Origin: Chitinophaga sp. CF418
GTDB lineage: Bacteria; Bacteroidota; Bacteroidia; Chitinophagales; Chitinophagaceae
Reading direction: 5' to 3'
Assembly: GCF_900142925.1 (NCBI RefSeq)
Contig: NZ_FRCN01000003.1
Location: 617,902 to 681,901, forward strand
DNA length: 64,000 nucleotides
Both the position numbers and the translations under genes were made by a program. The notes below the pieces were generated by a model. The model had not been told where the DNA came from and did not search any database. It was given only the letters and a program-made list of their open reading frames with translations. How positions within the stretch are numbered: position 1 is the stretch's first letter; each line of letters begins with the position of its first letter. Shown here piece after piece: positions 9,058 to 16,727 of this stretch.

Positions 9058-9116
9058 TAGCATTATCCTTCGTTAATCTTTCGTTCCGAACGAAGGATTA
9101 ACGAAAGATAATGCTA
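9058..9116. repeat. Long inverted repeat 1 (29-base arms, 1-base centre)
   Basis: Bases 9058-9086 pair with 9088-9116 around a single central C at 9087. Of 29 pairs one is mismatched (9068/9106) and one is G-T (9079/9095). Each arm itself carries two related TTCGTT blocks. It sits in a gene-free stretch, has no T-run and therefore is not an ordinary terminator. It is preceded by GCATATGA, a word that also starts the second inverted repeat nearby. Confidence 0.85.
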
Positions 9117-9191
9117 ATCACATCCTGGTTATATACAAAGTAAATCCCGGATATGTCCTGCATCAAACCAGCATAAACCAGCATATGACCC

Positions 9192-9279
9192 GCATATGAT
9201 CAGGATCTTCCTCCGTTCTTCCTCCGTTCTTCCTCCGTTTTTAACGGAAGAAAGACGGAGGAAGATCCTGATCATATGC
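9192..9279. repeat. Long inverted repeat 2 (25-base perfect arms) with tandem 11-mers
   Basis: Bases 9192-9216 pair perfectly with 9255-9279 over 25 positions. The 3' end of the left arm and the loop carry three perfect tandem copies of TCTTCCTCCGT (9206-9216, 9217-9227, 9228-9238), and the loop ends with the partly complementary AACGGAAGAAAG, so alternative slipped pairings are possible. GCATATGA occurs twice at its left border (9181 and 9192). Confidence 0.88.
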
Positions 9280-9333
9280 ACGTTGCATGCAAGTCAGATG
9301 GAGATACTGACATTGTTACCGTAGGGATAAACC

Positions 9334-9375
9334 GCCTTTATAACGCGATTAAAGGCCTTTATAACGACATAAGAG
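9334..9375. repeat. Two direct 21-base repeats beginning GCCTTTATAACG
   Basis: GCCTTTATAACG at 9334 and again at 9355 start two adjacent 21-base units that diverge in their second half; the first is also nearly palindromic (CCTTTATAACGCGATTAAAGG). This is the third repeat structure within 320 bases of gene-free DNA. Confidence 0.6.
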
Positions 9376-9606
9376 GCTTTCGTATACATTGTTTAAAACC
9401 GCTTGGGATTCTTCCCTAACATTGCATTGTAAATCATGAACAAACATACCCAGGCAGAGGGGTAACCACTATTAAAGTGCTGACCACTGCCAGATTGTTC
9501 ACCGTTTGTTACTGTGTTCAATGATTAGCCTGGCGGGAGGCCATCATCACAACAGCTTAGTTCTTTGAAATATTGTTTTAATGTTATAATAAGATATCAT
9601 CTGTTC

Positions 9607-9640
9607 TTGTAATGAGGAATGGAATGATGCATTACCTTTG
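9607..9640 (+). promoter_or_regulatory. Bacteroidota-type promoter for the DUF6717 gene
   Basis: TTG at 9607-9609 and TACCTTTG at 9633-9640 match the Bacteroidota consensus TTG ... TAnnTTTG with 23 bases between. Transcription would begin around 9647, which is downstream of the more 5' ATG candidates at 9612 and 9624 and so favours the ATG at 9663 as the real start. Confidence 0.65.
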
Positions 9641-9662
9641 CATCCTTTTAAACTCCAAAAAC

Positions 9663-10022
9663 ATGAGACACACATTCAGATTTTACAAAACGCTTTCAAA
9701 CAGGTGGTACATTGATCTTCCCGGCTGGGAAGGAGGTATTGGTGAGCTGGAGATGGTGGAAGGTGCTGATACAATGCTTGACAAGATCAGTGGTGATGGT
9801 AACGAATGCTTCATTGATATGAGTGACGAACCTTTTGAGGGATCGGATACGGTTAAACTGGTTAGCGACTTACGCGATTCTATAGGTGGAGGTAACTATA
9901 TAATGGAAACGTATAAAGGTGAACCCGTTAATCATCCGATGTGGCTTTGCGCAGTTACAGAACATGTATTTGCAGATCTTCCGGAGGCCATTTATGTAAG
10001 TCCGGTTACAAACAATGGATGA
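9663..10022 (+). CDS. DUF6717-family protein
   Basis: The 119-residue protein starts MRHTFRFYKT and contains the stretch NRWYIDLPGWEGGIGELEMV, typical of the family annotated as DUF6717; no signal peptide and no catalytic motif are visible. The start at 9663 is chosen because the promoter's expected start point is at about 9647 and because family homology begins here; a longer frame from 9612 exists. Cytoplasmic, function unknown. A strong hairpin terminator follows and is shared with the convergent amidohydrolase gene. Confidence 0.8.
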   Translation: MRHTFRFYKTLSNRWYIDLPGWEGGIGELEMVEGADTMLDKISGDGNECFIDMSDEPFEGSDTVKLVSDLRDSIGGGNYIMETYKGEPVNHPMWLCAVTEHVFADLPEAIYVSPVTNNG

Positions 10023-10033
10023 TGTTATAATGT

Positions 10034-10062
10034 AAAAGGGGGCTGAAAGATCAGCCCCCTTA
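10034..10062. terminator. Bidirectional terminator
   Basis: GGGGGCTGA (10038-10046) and TCAGCCCCC (10051-10059) form a perfect 9-base stem with an AAGA loop, with an A-run before it and Ts after it. It lies between two convergent genes (ends at 10022 and 10074) and can serve both. Confidence 0.85.
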
Positions 10063-10073
10063 TCAATACAGTA

Positions 10074-11165
10074 TTATTCAAACAAGCTCTTATCTATCCC
10101 CGGAATGATCCTCAAGGCATTCTGATAATATACCTTCTTCAATATATCATCCGGCAGTGCCATACCATACATACGCCAGAAAGCATGATATTTTTTGTGG
10201 TACGGGAAGTATTCATCTGCTGTTTCGAGCACGCGGAAATAGGTGGTATATTCTTCCGGCTGCCAGGAATCTTTACCGAAGAGGATTCTGTTCTGATACT
10301 TCTCAAAGAACTGCCTTGCCATCCTTGGCTGCCGTCCCAGTTCAGCAATCACTGCTCCAAATTCAACATACATATTCGGTATCTCGTCCATCAGCTGCGA
10401 TAAATGAGCCAGGTCGCTTGCATACCAGCCGAAGTGTGCATTTATAAAGGTGGTACCCGGATGTTTCCTGAACATACGGTGTTGCTCTTCAATGATCTGC
10501 TCCCAGGGCGCGGGATCAGTGTCACTGCGTTTGCGGCCCGGATGAGTGATCAACTCCAGCCAGCGTTCGTTGTTATAATCTTCCGGTTGCCAGAATTGTT
10601 TCGGATCAGCGGCATGTATCAATACAGGTATTTTCAGCTTACCACACTGGTCCCATATGGCATCCAGGCGGGGATCATCAATAGCTACCCGCTTGCCTTT
10701 ATTATCACGTACGCTGAGACCAAGGTTCTTGAATACTTTCAGACCATTTGCACCATTCTTCACATCCTCCGTCAGCTGACGCACAGCTTTCTCTGTCCAT
10801 CCCTCCTCTCCTATGCCGCTGAAATCAATATTCGCAAAAATGATAAACCGGTTGGGCGCCTTACTCTTTACATTGTCTGTCTGCGCTTTCAGACGACTGC
10901 CGTTTCCACCGCTAAGGTTCACCATCACTTTCAAATTCAGGGCATCCATGTCCTGCAAGAGGTCACGCAGGTTTCCTGACGACAACCCATTCTGATGATT
11001 ATGCACATCTATAAAAGGAAACTTCGCCCTGGTCAGCTTGTGTTCCGGTACCACCAGGGAGGAAGGCGGGTCGTATTTCTCAAAATCAATGGTGGGTCTT
11101 TCCTGACCATAACACATAGAACTTGTACATATTAAGGCACAGGCGACAATAGACAGTTTACGCAT
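10074..11165 (-). CDS. Exported amidohydrolase (amidohydrolase_2 superfamily)
   Basis: The 363-residue protein starts with a signal peptide (MRKLSIVACALICTSSMCYGQ). The metal-binding features of the TIM-barrel amidohydrolases are visible: FIDVHNH near residue 52 (HxH-like first motif), PVLIHAADP around 180, NAHFG around 243 and the C-terminal GKDSW. The length fits the PF04909-type family, whose members include decarboxylases and lactone hydrolases. Export makes a periplasmic hydrolase of a small cyclic substrate likely. It appears monocistronic. Specific substrate not determinable. Confidence 0.82.
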   Translation of the reverse strand: MRKLSIVACALICTSSMCYGQERPTIDFEKYDPPSSLVVPEHKLTRAKFPFIDVHNHQNGLSSGNLRDLLQDMDALNLKVMVNLSGGNGSRLKAQTDNVKSKAPNRFIIFANIDFSGIGEEGWTEKAVRQLTEDVKNGANGLKVFKNLGLSVRDNKGKRVAIDDPRLDAIWDQCGKLKIPVLIHAADPKQFWQPEDYNNERWLELITHPGRKRSDTDPAPWEQIIEEQHRMFRKHPGTTFINAHFGWYASDLAHLSQLMDEIPNMYVEFGAVIAELGRQPRMARQFFEKYQNRILFGKDSWQPEEYTTYFRVLETADEYFPYHKKYHAFWRMYGMALPDDILKKVYYQNALRIIPGIDKSLFE

Positions 11166-11622
11166 ATGTTGTAGAGATAGTTTAATCTAAATTTATAAAA
11201 AGATCATAAGTATCAAAAGCAAGCTTTTATGAGCGGTAAACGGAAGGGAAAAATATTTTGTTTAAAGTTAAAATTATTCATTTACTTTGTTATTCAAAGT
11301 GCTTTAAATACACTTTTACGGATGAGGAACACCTGCCTGCATTCATTTGTAACCTATTAACTGTAATGCAGTTAGCCGGAACCATTTCTGTTCACCTATT
11401 GCCGATAGTTGCTCTTTCAGGGGTACTATAATGGTACCCGGACCTGATGTTATCTGCATCTTTTGTATGCTTTTAGTAACCCGGTTCATTGGATCAAGAC
11501 AAGCAATAATGCTGATCGTCTGATATAGGCATTGTCTTGTCATTTTTTCTGCCCTTACACTTTGTAATACAAAGCATATAGAACAATTATTGACCTGTAC
11601 TAACTATGATAAAACATGACAT
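11166..11622. other. AT-rich intergenic region without recognised genes
   Basis: This stretch lies between the divergent amidohydrolase and ferritin-like genes. It contains promoter-like TTTG words (for example near 11281-11289) but no hairpin or RNA that I can recognise. A 66-codon minus-strand frame at 11343-11543 has no signal, motif or coding look and was not accepted. Confidence 0.5.
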
Positions 11623-12369
11623 ATGAAGACAAGTAATCAGTGGATTTTGCACTTTAAAGAAAACGCAAAAAAACAACGTATAGACTGGTCTTTGAGCCCT
11701 GATATTTCTGAGCAGGAAATTTCAGCAATATTACACTCCCTGCAGGCCTGGCAGCTGGGAGAGACATCTGACGGCAGACATTTACTGAAGGCAGTGACCA
11801 GGTATGCAAAACAGACAAATGATCTGCCTTATATTGAAGCCACCGCACTATTTATAAAGGAAGAGCAGAAACATGGCAACAACTTAGGGATTTACCTGGA
11901 CAGAATAGGAAAACCAAGGATCAAAGCGGATCTCGGGGATACTCTTTTCAGAAAAGTGAGGTACTTCAATGCTAATATGGAAATATGGACACTGACAGTT
12001 ACCGTTGTGGAAAGTACCGCACAAGTATTCTATCAATCCATGAAAGACGCCACCAGGTGTAAGTTACTGAAGCAGATCTGTACTGATATACTTATTGATG
12101 AAGCGCCTCATATTGAGTTTCAGACCGAGCGGCTGTCAATCATCTTCAACGGCAAGACCGCTTTGGGGAAAGCAATCGCCCATAAGGCCTATTATATTTT
12201 CTACTTCTCTACTGCGCTCGTAGTATGGATGGCGCATAAGAAGCTGTTCAAAGCAGGCGGTAATACTTTCAGGAAATATATGATCAAGATGAGATACAAG
12301 TACAACAGAATCATCAATCGCATAACAGCCAACAGCGCTGTGTTCGGAAACAGTGCTATTGCACACTGA
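11623..12369 (+). CDS. Ferritin-like (diiron fold) protein of unknown function
   Basis: The 248-residue, mostly helical protein carries two ExxH motifs about 85 residues apart: EEQKHG (about residue 86) and DEAPHIEFQ (about residue 168), preceded by Glu-containing helices (YIEATALF, TVVESTAQVF). That is the pattern of a four-helix-bundle diiron site. A hydrophobic helix follows (AYYIFYFSTALVVWMAH, about residues 190-207) with a basic tail, so it may sit at the membrane. An oxidase, rubrerythrin-like or desaturase-like role is possible. It starts a unit with the DUF1361 gene 24 bases downstream. Confidence 0.65.
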   Translation: MKTSNQWILHFKENAKKQRIDWSLSPDISEQEISAILHSLQAWQLGETSDGRHLLKAVTRYAKQTNDLPYIEATALFIKEEQKHGNNLGIYLDRIGKPRIKADLGDTLFRKVRYFNANMEIWTLTVTVVESTAQVFYQSMKDATRCKLLKQICTDILIDEAPHIEFQTERLSIIFNGKTALGKAIAHKAYYIFYFSTALVVWMAHKKLFKAGGNTFRKYMIKMRYKYNRIINRITANSAVFGNSAIAH

Positions 12370-12393
12370 CAAGGTCTTAAATTATTTGTTTAC

Positions 12394-13080
12394 ATGCTAA
12401 AGAATATTTCCCCGCTTGAAAGAATGCTGCTGGTATCTGTGTCATTTACCATGTTGTTGCTGTTAACAAGGAGCATCTATACGAAAGAACTGGTTTACGG
12501 ATTTTATATCTGGAATACCTTCCTGGCGGTGCTACCCTTGTTATTCAGCCGTTCCCTGGTCCGGCTGAACAGGTTCAATCTCAGGGCAATACTGTTATTA
12601 ACATGTTGGCTGGCATTTTTCCCTAATGCGCCTTATATGATAACAGATCTTTTCCATTATGCAGAAAAACCTCCTGTTCCAAAATGGTTTGATCTGTTGC
12701 TGGTGACATCTGCAGCATGGAACGGTCTATTGCTGGGGATTGTATCACTTATGCAGACAGAACAGTTTCTGTCGAAGTACCTGAGGGACAGATGGGTGAA
12801 GATATCTGTGATCATTAGTTTTATATTATGCGGCTATGGTGTTTATATAGGCAGATATCTGCGCTTCAATAGCTGGGATGCTGTTACTGAACCGCAAAAA
12901 CTTTTACATACCTTCTCTCTGCATATTTTCCGGCCGCAGGAGCATATGATGATGTGGGCGTTTACCTTTCTGTTTGGAACTATGTTTGGTATTGTTTATT
13001 TCACGTTAAAACAATTCAGATTACCCGGGGTTATCACACGTCCCGGGGTTACACCCCGCGCTACAAACACAGGCTCCTGA
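12394..13080 (+). CDS. DUF1361-family membrane protein with a repeat-derived C-terminus
   Basis: The 228-residue protein has about six hydrophobic segments. The motifs WLAFFPNAPYMITDLFHY and GVYIGRYLRFNSWD are characteristic of the DUF1361 family. Its last ~16 residues (GVITRPGVTPRATNTGS) are encoded by the GC-rich tandem repeat beginning at 13024, and the stop codon lies inside the repeat unit. The original C-terminus probably ended near FTLKQF. It is likely co-transcribed with the ferritin-like gene. Function unknown. Confidence 0.85.
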   Translation: MLKNISPLERMLLVSVSFTMLLLLTRSIYTKELVYGFYIWNTFLAVLPLLFSRSLVRLNRFNLRAILLLTCWLAFFPNAPYMITDLFHYAEKPPVPKWFDLLLVTSAAWNGLLLGIVSLMQTEQFLSKYLRDRWVKISVIISFILCGYGVYIGRYLRFNSWDAVTEPQKLLHTFSLHIFRPQEHMMMWAFTFLFGTMFGIVYFTLKQFRLPGVITRPGVTPRATNTGS

Positions 13081-13239
13081 CGGAGTCCTATTATGATTTG
13101 TTGATGACGTCTGCTATAAACACCGGGATGCCCGGGGTTACACCCTGCGCTACAAACACAGGCTCCTGACGGAGTCCTATTATGATTTGTGCTATAAACA
13201 CCGGGATCCCCGGGGTTACGTCCCGCGCTACAAACACAG
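13024..13239. repeat. Tandem GC-rich palindromic repeat, about 2.4 units plus a fragment
   Basis: Units start with CCCGGGGTTAC and continue CGCGCTACAAACACAGG, then CTCCTGACGGAG, itself a hairpin. Unit 1 spans 13042-13130 (89 bases), unit 2 13131-13207 (77 bases; lacks a 12-base stretch of unit 1), unit 3 is a 32-base 5' part (13208-13239); a short CCCGGGGTTA fragment precedes at 13024. The composition differs sharply from the AT-rich surroundings. This kind of intergenic palindromic unit is scattered through many Bacteroidota genomes and behaves like a REP-type element. Confidence 0.85.
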
Positions 13240-13385
13240 CATCTAACAAAGCGGGGCTATCCGGATCCAAATCAGAAATTAAGCGTTAAAAATTGCAGGG
13301 ATTAGATGACACTATTGTCTGTAAAACAGTGTCATCTAATAAGCGTAAATAAGCACGTCAGGAGCATTTTTTGCGCTATACTCCG

Positions 13386-14111
13386 TCAGCTTGGGTTCAT
13401 CCTGCTAAAAGCGTTATTAAGCTCTTCAGGACCGGCTTTTGACATCGCCTCACTGAATCCGAAAGTCAGTTCTGTTTTACCTTCTTTTAACTGGTTAAAT
13501 ACTGCGTCTACAAAATCACTCACCGGAGGAGCAGCATCATGCAGGCCCTTTCCACCGAGATCGGTATTGAGTGCAGGCGGTATTACTTCAATTACTTCTA
13601 TACCTTTTGCTTTGAGCAGGTATTGTGATGAGCGCGTGAATGAATGGAAAAACGCCTTGGTCGCACTGTAAACAGGTACTTTGGTCAATGGTACAAAAGA
13701 CAGCCCTGACGTTACATTCATGATAGCATTCAATGATTTCAGGTTACTAAAAAGCGCTGTTAAATGCACAGGAGCTTCGATGTTTGTAATTATCTCATTC
13801 TTTGCACGCTGATAAAAATCCTCATCTGTAATATTCATCCAGTTCTGGATACCCGCATTGTTCACCAGTACGTTCAGATCACTGTGATTGGCAGCAATCC
13901 AGTTATAAAGGTCTTCCCGTCCAGCTTCTGCAGATAGGTCACATACTTTGGTAATGATAGCAGGATATTTATCCGTCACTTCCTTCAGGGCAGATTCACG
14001 TCTTCCGCAGATCAACACGATATTGCCTTCCTGTAGAAATCTTTCTGCAAGCCCCAGCCCGATACCGCTGGCGCCGCCGGTAATTAAAATTTTATTTCCT
14101 GTTAGTTTCAT
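13386..14111 (-). CDS. Short-chain dehydrogenase/reductase (DltE-like)
   Basis: The 241-residue protein has the Rossmann motif TGGASGIG (residues ~11-18), NNAG (about 85-88), the catalytic Ser in VTSGLS and YSATK (Tyr and Lys of the active site). The arrangement resembles DltE-type oxidoreductases in the SDR superfamily. CGRR after the second strand suggests NADP preference. It stands alone, upstream region 14112-14214 carrying no gene. The substrate is not predictable from sequence. Confidence 0.9.
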   Translation of the reverse strand: MKLTGNKILITGGASGIGLGLAERFLQEGNIVLICGRRESALKEVTDKYPAIITKVCDLSAEAGREDLYNWIAANHSDLNVLVNNAGIQNWMNITDEDFYQRAKNEIITNIEAPVHLTALFSNLKSLNAIMNVTSGLSFVPLTKVPVYSATKAFFHSFTRSSQYLLKAKGIEVIEVIPPALNTDLGGKGLHDAAPPVSDFVDAVFNQLKEGKTELTFGFSEAMSKAGPEELNNAFSRMNPS

Positions 14112-14214
14112 GGATTGATCTGTTTACGATGAATAATAAGTAAAATTAAGAAGGGGCTGCATTATACCAATTACGCACATCAAACCATCAATTGCGAAAT
14201 TCAAACAGCACGGT

Positions 14215-14345
14215 TTAATTACCAGCCTTAATCAGCTTTTTCAGGATCACTATCTGTCCCGGATGGTAATGTAAATGTTCCACAGTACCCTGCAGGTTTC
14301 TATAAGTAGATGAATGATCGGCTACGTGGAAGGTATCCATTTGAA
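14215..14345 (-). pseudogene. 3' remnant of a DinB/DUF1572-like gene
   Basis: Read on the minus strand, the last ~41 codons (from DTFHVADHSS through GTVEHLHYHPGQIVILKKLI to the stop at 14215) look like the C-terminus of DinB-fold proteins, where a HxxYHxGQI helix carries metal-binding His residues. Upstream of about 14345 the frame runs into sequence that clearly belongs, on the other strand, to a phosphodiesterase gene. The 5' part of this gene is missing. Confidence 0.6.
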
Positions 14346-14744
14346 AAAACACTACAGCAGGTAAAACAAATACTGGCAGAACTGCCACTCTCTGTGAGAA
14401 AACTGTTCCGTGTAATAGACCGCTCCGTGATGGACAGTATACATAGTGATCCCGCTGCCACACTGGCAATTACAGGCGTACAGGGAATCTCCTTCAACAA
14501 CAGTGCAGATGGTCCGGAGTTAAGGGCCGGCAAAGGAGGCGCACATGGCTATTTTCCTGATTTCAAAGAGATCCGTACCGGCTTCGTTGCTATGGGCGCT
14601 GGCCTGAATAAGGGAGCCGTGTTCCCGGAAATAGGACTGGAAGACGTGGCGCCACTGATAGCAAAGTTACTTGGGCTGGAATTGAAACAGGCTGACGGAG
14701 TGTTTTATCCCGGTATGTTAATGCCCGCAAAAAAGCAAAACTGA
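14346..14744 (+). pseudogene. 3' remnant of an alkaline phosphatase/nucleotide pyrophosphatase-family gene
   Basis: From about 14350 the plus strand encodes ~130 residues that look like the C-terminal part of type-I phosphodiesterase/nucleotide pyrophosphatases: GIQGISFNNSADGPELRAGK-like sequence, then KGGAHGYFPDF (metal-binding His), MGAGLNKGAVFPEIGLEDVAPLIAKLLG. The N-terminal ~250+ residues with the catalytic Thr/Ser and other metal ligands are absent. The frame still has an ATG at 14310, but those first codons are antisense to the DinB remnant. Followed by a good terminator. Confidence 0.72.
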
Positions 14745-14767
14745 CACGCAATAACAATCAATGTAAG

Positions 14768-14797
14768 CGAGGAGGGGGATTTCCCCTCCTTTTTTAT
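14768..14797 (+). terminator. Rho-independent terminator
   Basis: AGGAGGGG (14770-14777) pairs with CCCCTCCT (14783-14790), followed by a run of T. It sits behind the truncated phosphodiesterase frame, probably the original terminator of that gene. Confidence 0.8.
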
Positions 14798-14916
14798 TAT
14801 ATATTATGTAGGTTGAACACTTCCTCCCCCTACAACCCGTTTTTCATTTTTTCTTCATGTTGGGCATCTAAGTTTGTATCAACAAGTAATAAATACTAAC
14901 TTAAAATTGGAATTGT

Positions 14917-15465
14917 ATGAAAACAACACTTTTTGTCGTTACTGCTTTTTTATTTTCCGGCGCTGTATTTGCTCAGAAGGCAACTGTAAAAACAAACCAA
15001 TCAGCGACTATCGGGACCAATTCAGTGAACGGAACAGCGTCTGCACAGACTGTTTCCCAGGCTGATATTAAACCAGATAATGTAAAAACAGGGACTAATG
15101 GGGCTGCAAATGCATCAACCGGAATAACTACTAAAAATAGTACAGCTGTTGCTTCTGAGGGCAAAGCAAACATTTCTGCTGCAACTGAACATGCAGACGC
15201 ATTAAAGAATAGTGTAAACAGCACAAGCAGTGCGACTGTTAAAAGCACGCAAAATATCAGCGCGGCTGCCGGCAGCGAAATCAAGCAGACCGCTGTGGGT
15301 ACAAAAGCAACTGTAAAATCAGTAGATGCAGGTGTAAAAAATCATACGAAAGTTGCCGCTTCCTCCTCTGTTAAAGCTGTGGGAGCTGTGCACAATAACC
15401 TGAAGGCGCCCTCTATCAAACCTGCCGCTCATATCGGGGCAAACATGAAAGTGGGGCTGAGGTAA
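14917..15465 (+). CDS. Exported low-complexity Ala/Ser/Thr/Lys-rich protein
   Basis: The 182-residue protein starts with a signal peptide (MKTTLFVVTAFLFSGAVFAQ). The mature part is almost entirely Ala, Ser, Thr, Val, Lys and Asn, with loosely repeated words such as TVK, KSTQNISAAAG and KATVKSV; no aromatic core, so it is probably disordered or elongated. TAAGTTTG at 14869-14876 could be its promoter box. It begins a five-gene unit with spacings of 5-22 bases that continues through a Pro-rich protein and an outer-membrane protein to a two-component system. Function unknown. Confidence 0.75.
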   Translation: MKTTLFVVTAFLFSGAVFAQKATVKTNQSATIGTNSVNGTASAQTVSQADIKPDNVKTGTNGAANASTGITTKNSTAVASEGKANISAATEHADALKNSVNSTSSATVKSTQNISAAAGSEIKQTAVGTKATVKSVDAGVKNHTKVAASSSVKAVGAVHNNLKAPSIKPAAHIGANMKVGLR

Positions 15466-15491
15466 TGCAATATTAAAATACTGTTGTGAAT

Positions 15492-15830
15492 ATGAACAAA
15501 GGGGCTTTATATCGCCATGTAGGAATAACCGTCATCCTGTCAATCATTTCCCTCTATAGTTGGGGTAGTAATACACTACCCCAACCTACTTACAAGGTAA
15601 TACCCCCGGATGCCGTGCCACTGGACACCATTCCTGTCAAAAAGCCGGTAGAGACGGAAACAGTAGAACCAACGCAGGAGCTACCTGTGGAACCGGTCAT
15701 CAAAGAAGTTCCCAGGTCTAAAAAACAGCTGAAACCTATAGCCGTTCCTCCGGCTGTGCTGCCTGTGAAAACACCGAAAATCATTAAGCCAAAGATTGTC
15801 ATCAGGAAAATAAGTGTTCGTGTACCATAA
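15492..15830 (+). CDS. Pro-rich exported or membrane-anchored protein
   Basis: From the ATG at 15492 (a GTG two codons earlier is an alternative) the protein has 112 residues. A hydrophobic segment near residues 9-26 (VGITVILSIISLYSWGS) is a signal peptide or anchor. The rest is dominated by Pro, Val, Lys and Glu in a pattern like the periplasm-spanning linker of TonB (repeated PVxP, EPV, KPxx), ending in KPKIVIRKISVRVP. No TonB C-terminal domain is present. It could span the periplasm between inner and outer membranes. Confidence 0.6.
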   Translation: MNKGALYRHVGITVILSIISLYSWGSNTLPQPTYKVIPPDAVPLDTIPVKKPVETETVEPTQELPVEPVIKEVPRSKKQLKPIAVPPAVLPVKTPKIIKPKIVIRKISVRVP

Positions 15831-15852
15831 CACAACACTTCAATGAAAAACC

Positions 15853-16722
15853 ATGAAACAGATATTCTTTTTACTGCCAATACTATTAGTCAGTGTTTTC
15901 TGCCAGGCGCAGACAGACAGTACATTACAAAAGGACAGTGCATCTACTGCTGAAAGATCCACACTTACTATTGGAACCAGTTATGCCAATAATGCGAACT
16001 ATTACGGGCAGAAATCAGAAGAACGGATGGCCTATGTAGCGGCAGTAGCTGCTTACCGGCATCGCTCAGGCTTCTCGCTGACGGGTACAGCCTACCGTTT
16101 ACTGAACGATAAGGATCATACAGTTTCCGCTTACAGTGCAGGAGCAGGCTTTTCCTTTAAACTGAGTAAGCGTTTGTCGGCAGATCTTAGTTATAATTAC
16201 ACTTTCTATCCTAAGCTTTCTCCTTTCCTGCAGGCTGCCAATCCCCATTCAGCGGCTATTGGTCTGACTCATAAAAGCTGGCTAACCACCACGCTGGGAG
16301 TAGATTATGCTTTTGGAAAGACCAATGACTTTTTCTCTACATTGGGGATCAGCAAACAGATCAATCTCTTTAGTCTGACTTCAAAAGATATAGTGACGCT
16401 TACCCCTTTGATAGATGTGACAGCGGGTACACAACGATTTTATACTTACTATGTAAAGGAAAAAAGTATCAGGGATAGTTTACTGGGTATCCTTCCTCCA
16501 ATACTCGGTACTACTCCGGGAAGCGGGACGGGCAGTACCACCACCCAGGCAACTACCAGCTATGATCTTTTATCCTACAATCTGAAACTGCCTTTAGCTT
16601 ATAACAGGGCGAGCTATATGATAGAATTTGAGTATCAGCTTTCCTTACTCGGACAAAAGTCTCAATCGGATCCGGGAAAAGCGAATTCATTTTTCACGGC
16701 GAACTTTTACTACCAGTTTTAA
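15853..16722 (+). CDS. Predicted outer-membrane beta-barrel protein
   Basis: The 289-residue protein has a signal peptide (MKQIFFLLPILLVSVFCQAQ) and a body made of alternating strands rich in Tyr, Gly, Ser and Thr (for example YVAAVAAYRHRSGFSL, LSADLSYNYTFY), ending in NFYYQF with terminal Phe, the outer-membrane insertion signal. A short Gly/Ser/Thr-rich loop around residues 215-235 is probably extracellular. It starts 22 bases after the Pro-rich gene and ends 5 bases before the response regulator gene. No named family recognised. Confidence 0.78.
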   Translation: MKQIFFLLPILLVSVFCQAQTDSTLQKDSASTAERSTLTIGTSYANNANYYGQKSEERMAYVAAVAAYRHRSGFSLTGTAYRLLNDKDHTVSAYSAGAGFSFKLSKRLSADLSYNYTFYPKLSPFLQAANPHSAAIGLTHKSWLTTTLGVDYAFGKTNDFFSTLGISKQINLFSLTSKDIVTLTPLIDVTAGTQRFYTYYVKEKSIRDSLLGILPPILGTTPGSGTGSTTTQATTSYDLLSYNLKLPLAYNRASYMIEFEYQLSLLGQKSQSDPGKANSFFTANFYYQF

Positions 16723-16727
16723 TTGAT

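Noticed and set aside
9058..9375. CRISPR array
   Set aside because: The repeats are inverted or very short (11 bases, no spacers); there are no regularly spaced 25-40 base direct repeats and no cas gene.
11343..11543. 66-codon minus-strand frame in the gap before the ferritin-like gene
   Set aside because: No signal peptide, motif or promoter context; composition looks random.
12954..13169. 71-codon frame across the end of the DUF1361 gene and the tandem repeat
   Set aside because: It is produced by the repeat (words YTPRYKHRLL recur) and lies out of frame with the recognised membrane protein.
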